Positions 1-11,444 of a stretch of 64,000 bases of DNA are shown piece by piece. This stretch comes from Perca fluviatilis (Eukaryota > Chordata > Actinopteri > Perciformes > Percidae). The translations under genes were made by a program, and so were the position numbers. The notes under the pieces were generated by a model. It did not search any database. It was given only the letters and a program-made list of their open reading frames with translations, and was not told where the DNA came from. Each line of letters begins with the position of its first letter. The stretch's first letter is position 1. The DNA is taken from positions 31,732,579 to 31,796,578 of the forward strand of contig NC_053114.1 of assembly GCF_010015445.1 (NCBI RefSeq), read 5' to 3'.

Positions 1-462
1 AAACAGCAATGCTACAGTTTGCTTTAGAAATAAAAGGTGTTACTCCTTTCTCTCATTCTGCCAACTTCATTATTTCCTTCTCTCCTTTATTTCTCTTATT
101 TTTTTCATTTCTTCATGTTCTCCCTTATCCCCTGCACTGCACTCACTCTACCTCCATCCCCTCCTTCACCTCCCTTCTTTCTATCTCTGTGAATAGAACA
201 TCAAAAGCCTCTGAGTTAGATGGGGAGTGACAGTGTTTGCTATTGGTATGCAGGCAGATATGTCTGCTCCAAAGTGTTAGTCTAAAGGCCTCGGCTAAGT
301 GTTTGTCAAGACTTAAAGCCATTGTTCTCCTCTCCTCTCCTCTCAGATCTCAGACCGCTCCCTTTCTCTCTCTCCATCTCCCTCTCTCGCTCCACTTTTG
401 TACTTTGATGGAGCATTTTACTGCTGTGTGTGTATGTGTGTATACGGGGAGACCGTTTTGAG

Positions 463-464
<2 letters not shown>
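1..464. other. pyrimidine-rich non-coding sequence
   Basis: This stretch is rich in C and T on the plus strand, with runs of TCTC and CCTC. It leads into a short TG-rich patch at 424-442 and then the long TG array. Open frames here are short and made of Ser, Leu, Phe and Pro, as expected from CT-rich sequence. I see no gene, splice pattern or transposon end. Confidence 0.5.

Positions 465-554
<90 letters not shown>
465..554. repeat. (TG)45 microsatellite
   Basis: An uninterrupted TG dinucleotide array of about 90 bp. It ends 45 bp before the terminal repeat of the Tc1-like element that starts at 600. Frames through it read as Cys-Val or His-Thr repeats and are not coding. Confidence 0.98.
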
Positions 555-558
<4 letters not shown>

Positions 559-726
559 GTTGTGCTGAGAGAATGTGTTCACTTTTACGGTTGTGTTTAC
601 AGTACAGGCCAAAAGTTTGGACACACCTTCTCATTCAATGTGTTTCTTTATTTTCATGACTATTTACATTGTAGATTCTCACTGAAGGCATCAAAACTAT
701 GAATGAACACATATGGAATTATGTAC

Positions 727-2164
727 TTAAAGGTACAATATGTAACATTTCTGCTTTAAAATGTCTAAAAATGACCATACCTATGTTATATATTTTTATG
801 AGTTGTGTTCTTACACTATCCCAAATGTTTCCACCAAATGTCAAACCCAGAGAAATCTGTTATTTTATTTTCAGACACGGCACGTTTCCTTTAGTCGCCC
901 GTCAGTGGCGTCATATAACCTTTCACCCTCCAGTTACTCTAACTTCCGTCAGAACACTGGCACCAAGATGATACGTTCAGGAGTAATTGTAAATCATGCA
1001 ATGTCACAGAAAAAAAATACTTGTAACCGTAATACTGCTTTTTTTTTGGCCATAAAGCATTTTGTGATTAATTACATCCCACTTTTTATCACAATAGATA
1101 CCTTATTTATTTTGAAAGTTCAATATCGACAAGTAGCTAACATTGATGCTAATGCTTTGTGGGTAACATTATGAGGTTACAACATCATTCAACACGCTTT
1201 AGTATGACTGTTTCGACCACAGTTAACAGGACTGGGCCAAACCACGAATAACTTCACTAGCAACGTTAACTGTATAGATAGACGATTAATCTAATGCTAA
1301 TTTAGCCAGCTAGAACACCCCGGTCTGTCTGCCTCACTCCCCCGGCGCAGAGAGACTCAGTCGGGGATGACAGCTGACAACAGCCCCGGGACATATAACT
1401 AGCTAGCTATCGTTAGCCCCCAGTCAGCTATCAGCCAGCTACTTTTATTACAGCAACCCCCCGGCCAGAACTTATCTCCAGTGCCTGGTGCTTAAGACGC
1501 TAACGGCAGTTTAATTAAACGTCGGGAAACGGACCATATCAGACCAGGCACCGAGTCACAACAGCGGCCATCCATAGAGTTAGCTACATCTCCGCAGCGC
1601 TACCGGTGTATGTGCTGAAAATCTCCTCCCGCCGAATTTCTCCCCTCTTGCGTTAAGCTGTCTTTACGGTTAGCTAAATTAACCTGACAAAAGGTGAGTT
1701 AAGCACCAAAACGAAAAGTTAAGATTACTGAAAAGTGAAGGGGAGATAATTCCGGGCAGCTGGGAGATGTTCTGCTGCTGCACAACCGGCATCGAACGTC
1801 CTGGCTTCGTCGCGGAGATTCCCCGACAATCCCCACCCACACCGTCTCTCAGCCTCGTTTTAGTAGCTAGCGTTACAACAAACCCCGCAGTTCCGTCGGT
1901 GTTGAAACGATCCAAAAGGTGACACTGATATGTGAAATATTTTGTGTTTTAGCTGCTGGCTACTGTTAGTTTGCTGGCTCACAAGCTAACTGGTCAGCTA
2001 CAAATAAAAATCTAATCAAGAAAAACGTAATTATGTTGGGGAAACTGCAGCTATTTTATTAGAATGAATAAACGTAACGTGAATAAACTTGAACGGGTAA
2101 ACTCGATGCATTCTAACTGGCAGCGAAGGTGTTTAAAACTTAAAACTCCCATAATTCCACGCAA
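727..2164. mobile_element. TTAA-inserted element nested in the Tc1 relic
   Basis: The left edge is sharp: the Tc1 terminal repeat stops at TTAA (727-730) and is followed by AGGTACAATATGTAACATTT, a start I recognise from dispersed fish repeats. The right edge is placed near 2164 only because Tc1 sequence resumes there; I found no matching right terminal repeat. The interior at about 1240-1660 is GC-richer and full of GCTAGC and GTTAGC words, like the other TTAA elements here. TTAA duplication suggests a piggyBac-like non-autonomous element, but no transposase is present. Confidence 0.5.
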
Positions 2165-2189
2165 CTTTATATAATAACAGAAAACATGT

Positions 2190-2398
2190 CTTATATTTTA
2201 GATTCCTCAAAGTAGCCACCCTTTGCTTTTTTTGATAACTCTGCAAAACATTGGTGTTCTCTCAATGAGCTTCATGAGGTAGTCACCTGAAATGGTTTTC
2301 ACTTCACAGGTGTGCTTTGTCAGGGTTAATTAGTGGAATTTTTTCCCTTATTAATAAAAAAGCAAAGGGTGGCTACTTTGAAGAATCTAAAATATAAG
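2190..2398. repeat. 43-bp inverted repeat inside the Tc1 relic
   Basis: Bases 2190-2232 and 2356-2398 are reverse complements over 43 positions apart from about one difference. They form the inner part of the Tc1 terminal repeats, and the 123-bp spacer between them is the remnant of the element's body. The DNA could fold as a long hairpin. Confidence 0.85.
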
Positions 2399-2927
2399 AC
2401 GTTTTCAGTTATTTCACGCTTTTTTGTTGAGTACATAATTCCATATGTGTTCATTCATAGTTTTGATGCCTTCAGTGAGAATCTACAATGTAAATAGTCA
2501 TGAAAATAAAAAGGAAACGCATTGAATGAGAAGGTGTGTCCAAACTTTTGGCCTGTACTGTATATGCGCAGGCATTTTACCAATAAGCAAAATCCTTCCA
2601 CTTGTTGCAGTTGGTGAAGACTGGATTTTAACAAAGATAAAGTCCAAGTCTTTCTATGTCAACGTGATGGTATCATGTTTTGTCCAAGGTTCCACTGATC
2701 TAGATTTCATTCAGTGTTTGCAGAGTGGTTGCATTGAATAAAAAAGTGCTCGCTATTTATTGGTTTTGTTGGAATATTATGTCAATAAAAAGTATGTTTA
2801 AAATGTGTGAACAAAACTAATAGCCTACATCTAATACACCAGAAAACATCAATAGTACACTTTTTTTTTTCTGCTTAGTTAGTACTTTATGTCAAAGATG
2901 ACAGCCTCCATCTAGGTATTTGATTTT

Positions 2928-3464
2928 AAGGTCACGATTCGATTCAATTAAAAAAAAAAAAAATTCAACAGGGACAGCAATGCCACAATAAGAGCCACTA
3001 GATACAGAACAGTCTCTTTTTTTTTTAGTGGCACAATCAAATGCACCATTAGTTTAACGATGTGTACTTGAAGGCATCATGGGGTCACATCAGAGCCCAC
3101 ATGCTTTACGTTGTTTGTTTACATAACTCACTCACGCAAAATGTTGCCACACCGGTGACTTCCGGGAAGCAGGAGGATTTTCTGTTGTTTTTCCATCATC
3201 TTCGACTCCGGCAGTGGCCATGGTGTCTGGAATAGTAAAGCTGCAGGCTACCGGTAAGCTGACATTAACCTGTGTCTTTAGCTGTATGCTGGTAAGCTAC
3301 GCTGTCGGTTTTTCTTTTTTTTCTTTAGACGTGCGCAAATAGGCCGGGGTGGAGAAAGTAAAAAATACTGGGGGGATCTCTGATCATGCTTCTGATTTCG
3401 ATAGTTGAAATCAAAAGCTCATTTCGATCCATTTTCGATTTAAAATCGAAATTGTGACACCCCT
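2928..3464. mobile_element. hAT-like relic with degraded ends
   Basis: The left part carries GTCACGATTCGATTC near 2931, and the right part ends with an ATCGAAATTGTGACACCCCT-type sequence at about 3445-3464, the reverse-complement style of the same terminus. The interior near 3190-3290 resembles the interior of the fragment ending at 28619: both hold a block around GGCAGTGGCCATG. There is no intact frame. The left terminus is too worn to confirm a duplication. Confidence 0.45.
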
Positions 3465-3529
3465 TCTCCATCCATGCCTGCAAAATTCCTCTATTGACAT
3501 CGCATGCTACCCATGTAAGGACACACCCA

Positions 3530-3976
3530 ATTATAACTAGGGTTGGGCATCGAGAACCGATTCCTAATCGGAATCGTTTCAAAAATTACGATTCCATCGG
3601 AATCGTTTCTGTATTGGAATCGTTTTGGAATCGTTTGGAGGATTTGGTTTCAAATCCGATCATCACTTCCCAATTTAACAAGCGCAAGTCTGGGTTTCCG
3701 TAGCAGCCAGGTGCTTGTTGTGTTGCAGCCATGGAGCACAGTAAGCGGCGCTCTAGTGTGGCTTTATTTTACATTGAAAAAGCTGTAAAACTACAAACCA
3801 CCGTTGAATCAAAATAAAACTTTCCTCTTATTTGTGAAAATAGGCATGTGACCCGTTTCAACTCCACCCCTCAAAGAATCGGAATTGAGAATCGATAAGA
3901 ACCAGAATCGAAAGGAAGAATCGGAATTGGAATCAGAATCGTTAAAATCCAAACGATGCCCAACCCTAATTATAAC
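3530..3976. mobile_element. hAT non-autonomous element with perfect 8-bp duplication
   Basis: The element occupies 3538-3968 (431 bp). It starts TAGGGTTGGGCATCG and ends with the exact reverse complement CGATGCCCAACCCTA. ATTATAAC occurs immediately before (3530-3537) and immediately after (3969-3976). An 8-bp duplication with TAGGG termini fits the hAT superfamily. Subterminal regions are packed with GGAATCG/CGATTCC words in both orientations, which in hAT elements commonly serve as transposase binding sites. It has no coding capacity and would need a transposase in trans. Confidence 0.93.
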
Positions 3977-4476
3977 GCTGCTTGCACAACTATCTCCACT
4001 ATTTTGGTGAGTATTTGGAGAGTTCTGAGCTTGATGGAATTAGACGGAACCACCACAACATACAGGAAAGCCTAGAACAGTTAGCTATTGCCACCAAAAT
4101 GCAAAGCTTGGTTTGAGTAGGTTTTGATGATTTGTGAAATGGTCCAACAATGGCAAATGTAATGCATTTATGTGATCAGAAGCCATAAACCATGAGTTAA
4201 CTTTTGACTGTGTTAAAATGTTTTTTTGTTTTTTCTAAAGCCTAAATATTTCGTTCACAACGGGGCTTCCGTCATCCACTTTTTTCTTCCAGTTGTACTG
4301 ATTGGTCTGGTTTCAACACAGAGTTTGGAAAAATGAAATTCATCTGTCATCTGATGGCCAGCAAATTCCTTCATTCAGCCCCCATTGAATGCGACGTAAG
4401 TGTAGTTTCAAACACAGCAGCACTGTGTTTATCCTGACATGAAGCCAAGTTGTTTGGAGTGTCATTTTACAAACAA

Positions 4477-4930
4477 AGAAGAAAACATTAGCTAAAAAAA
4501 TTTATGTTTCTCTCTTTCATTTCCACTCTCCTGTTTTCCATCTTCCTCTTCCCATCCCTCCATATCTTGCCCTCTGTCATTTTCTCTTGACTCTCACCCT
4601 CCTCGTTTCAATCTCTCCCATCTTCCCTTCCGTGTGTGTGTTTGTGTGTATAAACACTACATTCCTAACAGGGTTACACTCAAGGCAAACAAAAAGCAGC
4701 TCTTTCTTTGAAGCCAAACCCCAACGTTCTATAGGGTGGAACTGTTAATCACTGATAACCCTGCAGCATCTCATCTCCCCCTCTCTCTTCCTGTGTCTCA
4801 CCCCCGCTCTTCCATTTTTGCCGTCCTCTCTCTCTGTCTCTTCACCTCATACCTCTCCCCCTTTCTTATTGTCTTACTGGAATTTCTCTTCTCTCTGTCT
4901 TTTTCTCTCTTCCCATTTAGTCAGTTTTCA
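4477..4930. other. pyrimidine-rich non-coding sequence
   Basis: A CT-rich plus-strand tract with many CTCTC and TCCC runs and a short TG patch at 4632-4650. The longest frame is Ser/Leu/Phe-rich and stems from the composition. No gene or transposon end is visible. It lies just downstream of a weak splice-site pair at 4322-4395, discussed under the rejected items. Confidence 0.4.
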
Positions 4931-5421
4931 CAAGAGAGTTAGCATCTTGTAGTGGTGTTTGGCTGATCACCACTGGTGTGTGTGTTGTGCTTGTAGGTAC
5001 TGTCAGTGGTGTGGCAGCGCGGTGAGCGTGGTGCCAGTAAAGCAGATTATGAGTTGATTTTGGCGAAAGAGGCTGGTAATTCCTTTAAACCAACAAAGCC
5101 GTTCCATTAGCCCCCCGCTGGTGTCCTGAAAACAGACCCTGTAACGCTCCCAAAACACAGAAAGCACAGCTAAACATACACACTCGTACAGGGTACCATT
5201 TCAAACCATGTCAATATGAAAGTACGCACACTTGCTTATCTAACATGAAACCTATACTGTATGCGCACACAGGAGGCAGTGATGTTGCTAGGTACGCGTC
5301 CCGCATCTGGCGCATTTAAATCTGAAAGCATGCAGTAAACTAACTAGCCATGCGTCCAGGGCACACACCCTATTTTTTTTCCTGATGATGCTACAATGTA
5401 AACAACAAATCTGTGTTGAAA

Positions 5422-5482
5422 TCATATATAAAAATTTATATATATAATATATATTATAAATTTATATATATTATAAAAAAAA
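5422..5482. repeat. AT-rich palindromic tract
   Basis: Alternating TATATA blocks and AATTTATA repeats in both orientations, followed by a 12-base A run. The tract is self-complementary over several short stretches. It looks like a simple AT repeat rather than a regulatory site. Confidence 0.7.
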
Positions 5483-5585
5483 AAAATTTAAAACGTATAC
5501 CCGCAAAAGACACCCACACGTCACAGCGGTGCAGATAAGACACAGCTGCTGTGTTGTAGACAGAATCCCGAGGTGGGCTTGGGAT

Positions 5586-6344
5586 TAGGCATGGGCCGGT
5601 ATGAGATAAGGTATAGCTACTTTACAGTTGATTATTAACTGATATTTAATCTGGCAAATCGCGGAGCTGAGGTTTTACAATAACTGACGGACAAACGAGC
5701 AGTGGAGTAGTAACGTTACGAGGAAGGAGCTAGCCGCTAAATGACTCATTTTAACTTCATGCTTCATCCACACAAAGCACATTGCTATCGCCACGAGTGA
5801 CATCTGTATTCGGCTCGTTTTCTGTGAACGATGTGGCGATGGGGTAACGTTAAAGCGGAGTTAGCAAGCTAATGTTAGCTAACTAACACCGGCTGACTGG
5901 CTTGCTGGTTCCGCCGTGCTTTCATGCTGTATCGCTTACAGAGAATGAGCTGAACAGTGGGCTGGGTCTAACGTCAGTTGTCCGCTCACGTGTGGCGAGG
6001 AGGTAACGTTAAGGTGGAGTTAGCAAGCTAATGTTAGCCAACTAACACGGGCTAGCTCGCTGTGCTTTCATGCTGCATCACTTACAGAGAATGAGTTGAA
6101 CAGCGAGCTGGGCCTAACGTTAGCGGCCCGCTGACCCGCTGCCCGGGATTGTGGGGGAAAATATGTATTTGTTTCAAATCGGTAACATAGACTTAATGAG
6201 TGGCACAGAACGTGAAGTAACGTGGCATTTTATTTTGTTTGAGTTTTAACTTGTGTAGCGGGGCAAGTAAATTTCTCTTCCACTTGCCCAACAAAAAATC
6301 CACTTGTCCCGGACAAGCGGACAAGCCTTAATGTCGAGCCCTGC
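5586..6344. mobile_element. composite of two hAT-like ends
   Basis: The left edge TAGGCATGGGCCGGTATGAG (from 5586) and the right edge TTAATGTCGAGCCCTGCT (ending about 6344) both look like hAT termini, but of different families, so this is probably two nested or joined relics. The interior is GC-richer and filled with GTTAGC and AACGTTA words. A 150-bp segment of the interior is duplicated in tandem. No intact frame is present and no target duplication was found. Confidence 0.42.
5832..6135 (+). repeat. tandem duplication of about 150 bp
   Basis: The block at 5832-5989 and the block at 5991-6135 share, in the same order, GGTAACGTTAA, GGAGTTAGCAAGCTAATG, TGTGCTTTCATGCTG-like, CTTACAGAGAATGAG and GAACAG...GGGC. 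The second copy lacks about 15 bp. The high identity suggests a fairly recent local duplication inside the transposon interior. Confidence 0.88.
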
Positions 6345-7236
6345 TTAAACACCTGAAAGCATGGACACACATTCGTTAACGTCATTCCAGACATACACTC
6401 TCAGTTTGATCTGAATGCTTCAAACACCAACCAGCTGCATAATTACTGTATATATGGTTAATAGATGAAAATAAGTCTATGTGTGCATGCACACACCTTC
6501 ATAATCTTAGCGTAACATCTAGAATCTGGATATCATGAGTGTGGAGTCAGAAAAATCCCAAATTTGTTCATCTTGTATCTGGGTGTTGTGCATACAGTAT
6601 CATACAGTATGTACACAACAAAATAGACTGCCTTTCATAATGGGCATGATACTATGCACATTACTATAGTTAAAGTATGGTTAAATCTAGGCAACTGAAA
6701 AGCCATGGTTAAGGATGGGGAGAGATCCCCCTTTAAAAGAAATTAATGTTCACTGTTGCTTTGTGATTGGACACAAATCACAATCTACTAATGATATAGC
6801 CATATAGTTTCTAAACTGATTACCTTCTATGTTTATTTTCAGCACAATTAGCAGCTCGTTACCCATATATGCAGAAGTCATTTGATTCCCTGACTGTGAA
6901 AGTAAAATATATAGGCTAGCTTAATTCAGCTTTAAACGTTCAAGTTTATGTTTCAGTTGACTTAATAGACGTGGGCACAATGGGACACAGACAGTAGAGC
7001 AGACAAACTGGCAAACACAAGACAGACTAACAGACAGTTGATTTGGGCTCTATGACCTGCTGCTATGGGATACATACAGAGACACACACAAACACATACA
7101 CACACCAGTTGGGATATCCAGACCTGCCACTGAACAGGATTACCTCTGTCATGGGAGGACTGGTATCCCCTCATCAGCGCACACAAACACCCACACATAC
7201 ACACCACATCATAATGGTTCACTGGGCAAGCTGATA

Positions 7237-7240
<4 letters not shown>

Positions 7241-7318
<78 letters not shown>

Positions 7319-7331
7319 TGTGTGTGTGTGT
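7241..7331. repeat. (TG)n microsatellite
   Basis: A TG array of about 91 bp with a single GGG interruption at 7313-7316. A smaller, degenerate CA-rich stretch precedes it at 7080-7100 and 7182-7205. The His-Thr/Cys-Val frames over it are not genes. Confidence 0.97.
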
Positions 7332-7744
7332 TGAGCAGTCTCTGATGGCAAGGATTAGGGACTCTTGACTCTCACAGTCTATCAGCTAAGAACCAACCAT
7401 CACAAAAACATGCTCAGACACACACAAGCGTGCACGCATGCACGCACACTCACTTGCAAACATACTGTAAAATCCAGTTGATTTTTTAAGCAGCATGAAA
7501 TACAAGCATTTGTTTTTTACTGATGATTTAGAGAAAATAAAAAATATGTTGTAGTATAAGAACAATGTCATGTTATCTAAATATTGTATTTGTTTGCATT
7601 TAAAAAAATAAAATAAAGACAAAAAAAATTATTAATTGGAAGACAATTTTTGACTTACAGTAGCAGCCTATTTATTCTTTTGTCAACAATAGGACTCAGG
7701 TGGGTAAAATAAGATGAAGATTGAAAAGCATAAAAATAAGAAAT

Positions 7745-8572
7745 TAGGGCTGTCAAAATTGGCCAAAAATGACGTTTGAATATTCCTTTTAAAAAACACA
7801 TAAATATCTATTTTTGAGCATTATGTCCATAAGAGGGCAAACCAATACAACGGGAGACATAACTACTTGTATAGGTATATTTATTTCAACATAAACAGGT
7901 CTTTTAAAAGATTTACATACGGTCAGTCAATGTCAATAGGCAGGCAATGATGTTTTCAGAAGAAAAACACACTGCCACAACTGTTTTTTTTATTAAAAGT
8001 CAGACCCTGGATTAAACACAAACAGTATGCTTTCAACAGGAAGTTCGGAGCTTTCACCGCAGCCTACATAAGTGGTCTGATGTTTATACTCGTGCGCTGG
8101 TGTGTGCGTCGAGCAGGCGTGTGTGTGTGTGTGTGTGGGGAGTGTGTGTAGAGTGAGAGAGTGACGGTGATTACCAGTAGCTTCAGAGTGAGTAGCGACT
8201 CTAGAGTCATAGTGAGAGGAACAAAGCATCTCCCCTGTTCTTTCTGACCACGGTGAGACATCTGTAGCAGGAAAAGTGAACCCTCTCCTTGATTTCACGT
8301 TGTTTATGGAGAAGGAGAACCAGGAAATGAGTCGGGGGAAATGCAAGCCATGGCCGAGCGGCGTGCGTCGCCGGGACGTGTAGTTACATTTTGAAATGCG
8401 TGAAAAAGCCTCGGAATCTGAACTGAAAACGTTTACAAGCAAACACATTTACAAAAAATAATGCCCATAACAGGTTCGAATATTAAGGGCTGCCTAATAT
8501 TCGTTCGAATATCATTATTTAAAAAAATATTCTAATTATATTTGAATAACGAAGTTCGGAGTCAAAGCCCTA
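7745..8572. mobile_element. hAT-like element carrying a nested repeat
   Basis: The left end is TAGGGCTGTCAAAATTGG (7745) and the right end, read in reverse, is TAGGGCTTTGACTCCG (8572). Flanking octamers do not match, so the two ends may have been joined from related copies. Subterminal sequence is rich in GAATATTCGAA words in both orientations. The middle (about 8050-8400) belongs to a different repeat family also present at 61067-61577. No transposase frame remains. Confidence 0.62.
8050..8405 (-). mobile_element. partial copy of the 61067-61577 MITE family
   Basis: Read on the minus strand this segment follows, in order, the same landmarks as the plus strand at 61195-61550: CATTTCCCCC, CTCATTTCCTGGTTCTCCTT, the GAGAGGGTT block, the CCACGGTGGTCAGA-like block, an ACTCTAGAGTCGCTACTC block, a CA/TG array, then GCGCAC...AGTATAAAC and the TACGTAGGCT-like block. 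The outer terminal repeats seen at 61067 and 61577 are missing. It is inserted within the hAT-like element. Confidence 0.75.
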
Positions 8573-8679
8573 ATGTAGGCGGAGGAGCTAGGCTAGCTTC
8601 AGAGCTAAGGCGGGGCTAGAGATTAGGTGTCCCTAGAACCTGCGTATCTAACAATAGTTCCGCATTACATTAGTTCAAG

Positions 8680-8768
8680 TTTTATTTATTTATTTTATTT
8701 AGAGACGCGTCAACGCGCATTTACGTAATCGATGACGTTGACTACGTCGACGAATCGTCCAAGCCCTA
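8680..8768. mobile_element. hAT right end, truncated
   Basis: The sequence ends with GACGAATCGTCCAAGCCCTA at 8768; read in reverse it starts TAGGGCTTGGACGATTCGTC, a hAT-type terminus. The ACGTCGAC-rich subterminal part is clear back to about 8700. The matching left end is not visible in the window. Confidence 0.55.
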
Positions 8769-8854
8769 CTAGGGACCCATGTAATGCAAAGGGAAGGAGC
8801 TTGGAGCTTTGATAAGAAGTATGTGTGTTTGTGTCCTAAAGGACAAGAGGTCTG

Positions 8855-9030
8855 TAGGGTTGTCACGTATACCATTTTTTTGGGCTCCGGAGCTATATTC
8901 AAAGCTTCGGCTGGGGAGGGGGGGGGGACAATGCCACTCCGAAGCGCAGCGCCATCACGCACGGCAGTTCACTGTGTTTACCTTCATTAAATCGCCTGAA
9001 AACAACACCAGGCTGCTTCAATATAACCAC
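8855..9030. mobile_element. possible hAT left end
   Basis: TAGGGTTGTCACGTATACCA at 8855 has the form of a hAT terminus and is followed by a GC-rich block. I find no matching right end downstream. The limit at 9030 is arbitrary. The splice-like segment at 9325-9406 lies 300 bp further on, so it could belong to the same relic. Confidence 0.33.
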
Positions 9031-9324
9031 ACAGACCTCTGGACACATCAGACTGGTCGAATATACAGTAAGTAACTTGACTCAGCCAAACACTTCTCAG
9101 CTCAGATAGACAACATAGCGCTGCATTATTTCAGTGTTAAATACTGCATGAATTAGCCTAGCGTCTAGCGCTCTTTTCCTCTGCTCATATAGCTTAAACG
9201 CAACAGAACACCACCACAACACCTGCTCTATCAATATTTCCTCAGAAAATATAGCTGTTTAAGAGACAAATAGACATTTATGATACCATAAATCTTAATT
9301 AAATGATATATTTCATATTCACAG

Positions 9325-9406
9325 GGATACAGTCAGTGGTAAGCATCTAGATTCCAGTGGACCACCCTCAGTAGAGACACAAAATGAGTTGGAGAGAAAT
9401 TCAATG
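9325..9406 (+). CDS. possible internal exon, gene unknown
   Basis: An 82-nt segment follows a good acceptor (TTTCATATTCACAG, ending 9324) and precedes a good donor (ATG|GTAAGA at 9407). After one leading base it reads 27 open codons, starting DTVSGKHLDSS and ending NELERNSM. It would enter in phase 2 and leave in phase 0, so it could splice to 18647. A 33-nt segment at 9035-9067 has its own CACAG acceptor and GTAAGT donor and matches in phase upstream. I do not recognise the protein. Chance pairs of this quality occur in 64 kb, and the nearby hAT end at 8855 makes a fossil transposase exon an alternative. Confidence 0.22.
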
Positions 9407-9444
9407 GTAAGAAATATAGAAATGGGAATAGCATGTCAAAATGA

Positions 9445-9447
9445 GAA

Positions 9448-9484
<37 letters not shown>
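9445..9484. repeat. (GA)n tract
   Basis: GA dinucleotide repeats with two AAA interruptions. Similar purine-rich DNA continues at 9500-9520 and at 9998-10180; the long Arg/Lys/Glu frame over the latter is a composition artefact. Confidence 0.9.
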
Positions 9485-9744
9485 ACAAGATGAATGTTAG
9501 AGAAAGAGAGAAGGAGCACTTAACCCCTGGTTAGTGGGGTCACATCCCTATGGTAGTGGGGGAAGAAGGTCCCTGCACATACACACACAAACTCCCACAA
9601 ACAAAGACACACATAGGCACACATACACAAAATCATTTTCACGCACACTGTGAATACATGCAGACACTTTTCAGTGGTTTCAATTCTTGAGGGGGACATC
9701 TGGACCCTAGATGATGTCTCAGCCCCCTCCTCTTTCTCTCTTAC

Positions 9745-9746
<2 letters not shown>

Positions 9747-9822
<76 letters not shown>
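9747..9822. repeat. (CA)38 microsatellite
   Basis: A pure CA array of 76 bp. It is preceded by CT-rich sequence and followed by unique DNA. Confidence 0.98.
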
Positions 9823-9824
<2 letters not shown>

Positions 9825-10367
9825 TGCCTGCAATCTACAGAAGGTAAATGCATGTGTGTGCATTTTTAAAACTATCAATTTTATGAAGTTTCTAGAAGTT
9901 GTGATGCTGATTGCGTTAGCTATTCATTTCAAATGTACCAATTGAATTGGGGGGTATTATAGCGGTGTGTGTGTTCCATTAAATGTAGAGACAATACACA
10001 ATAGACACGAGAGAGAGGAGGAAATATGGACAGAAGACAATAGAAACAGAAATAGAGATGGACAAAAAAAGAGAGACAGAAAAAATAAACCTGACGGAGG
10101 GAAAAAGAGAAACAGACAGATACACAGAGAGCAGAAAGAGAGAAAGTGAGTGCAACTCAGAGAAAGAGAGAGAGAGAGCATCAATTATTTAGAGAAGGTA
10201 ACGTGAAGCTTCCTTGGGTCAGGCAAACTGCTAGCTTTTCCCCGGAGAAAAGAGAGAATGAATTAGGGTGAATTTATTAGAGACCGTGTATGTGTGAGTG
10301 TGTGTGTGTGTGTGTGTCAATACAGTCCAGGCACCCACCATGGTTTCTGCTGTTGTGTGGCACGCAT

Positions 10368-10488
<121 letters not shown>

Positions 10489-10613
10489 AACAGATCCTGA
10501 GAATCCCAAGCCTGTTTCCAGGTTCATTAATAAAACAGCAGCTCTTTATATGTGCTCTTCCCCTCGCTGTCTTGCCTTTCATCCTCTGTTTGTTCACACA
10601 CACAGTGGGATTT

Positions 10614-10616
<3 letters not shown>

Positions 10617-10697
<81 letters not shown>
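10617..10697. repeat. (TG)40 microsatellite
   Basis: A pure TG array of 81 bp lying 133 bp after the CA array that ends at 10483. The two are complementary and could pair. The longest frame through both is an artefact of the repeats. Confidence 0.98.
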
Positions 10698-10700
<3 letters not shown>

Positions 10701-10859
10701 CTCCAACTGGGATTAGGGGAGGCCCGCCTGTTTGTTCATCAGTCAGACAATAGTCGACCCAACTGTGGTACATATGAAAATCTGATCTCTCTTTCATCAT
10801 GGGTAAAGGGGAACACCACTCAATTCAAGCTTTTCTGGGCTATTCTAAATTCTTCTTGA

Positions 10860-11440
10860 TGATTCAGACCTTTGATTCAATGTTTAGCGCTATTGTATTC
10901 ATATATAAACTAATGTATTATTTCAAAGTTATGTTTATAAAATGAATCAACAGCAACAAAAACCAACTGTAACATTGAAGTAAAATGAATTTTTGAAAAA
11001 AACAATGTAAACTAGAGAATTGCAATTGCAGTGCGATTGCTGGATGCTGAAAAGCTGACGCTGACCTGTATAGCTTGAGGAACAGCTGTGAGCTAAACTG
11101 CATTGCTGCCTTGCAAGAAGAAGCAGCTGAAGGAGTAAGAAGAGTTGGAATAGTAGAAAAGGAGAAAGGGTGCAATATTTGATGGTTTTGAAATGAGAAT
11201 TATAGGGATTTGAATGAGCTTAAGTGTACGGAGAAGATGTTAAGGTTTATTCAAGTGTTCAAGTTGGAATAAGAGTACAAATGAAGAAAAAATGTGTAGG
11301 TATGTAGATCTTTTAAAAAACATGTTTATTTTGAAATAAATATACATAGTATGTAGTTACAGTATGTCTCCTGTTGTATTGGGACACACGACACACACAC
11401 ATAAATGTACAGTATACACACACACACACTTTTGTAATTT
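10860..11440. other. AT-rich unique sequence
   Basis: No gene is visible. The stretch is AT-rich with one short CA patch near 11390-11430. Its only frame of note is a minus-strand Ser/Leu/Phe-rich one with no splice or start context. Confidence 0.4.
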
Positions 11441-11444
11441 TCTG

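Larger units (their letters stand above)
598..2562. mobile_element. Tc1/mariner-type non-autonomous element, interrupted
   Basis: The element proper runs from 600 to 2560. It begins CAGTACAGGCCAAAAGTTTG and ends with the exact reverse complement, and a TA dinucleotide lies on each side (598-599 and 2561-2562), the target-site duplication of Tc1/mariner elements. The outer inverted repeats match over about 125 bp (600-726 and 2434-2560). No transposase frame survives. The middle, about 2233-2355, is a short spacer flanked by a second inverted repeat. The left terminal repeat breaks at a TTAA at 727-730, and Tc1-like sequence resumes near 2165, so a second element of about 1.4 kb lies inside. 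Seen directly: repeats, TA duplications and the break. Known: TA duplication defines the superfamily. Confidence 0.88.

Noticed and set aside
1310..1660. CpG-island promoter of a host gene
   Set aside because: The GC-rich block lies inside the TTAA insertion and shares its GCTAGC words with other transposon interiors.
4322..4395. 74-nt open segment between CACAG and GTAAGT (FGKMKFICHL...)
   Set aside because: The acceptor is only moderate and the phase does not fit the other plus-strand candidates; I could not raise it above chance.
7665..7720. Minus-strand open segment before GTAAGT (PIVDKRINRLL)
   Set aside because: It is short and AT-rich, and shows how often such pairs arise by chance.
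9967..10149. Arg/Lys/Glu-rich plus-strand frame ending near a GTGAGT
   Set aside because: It is purine-rich low-complexity DNA without a usable acceptor.
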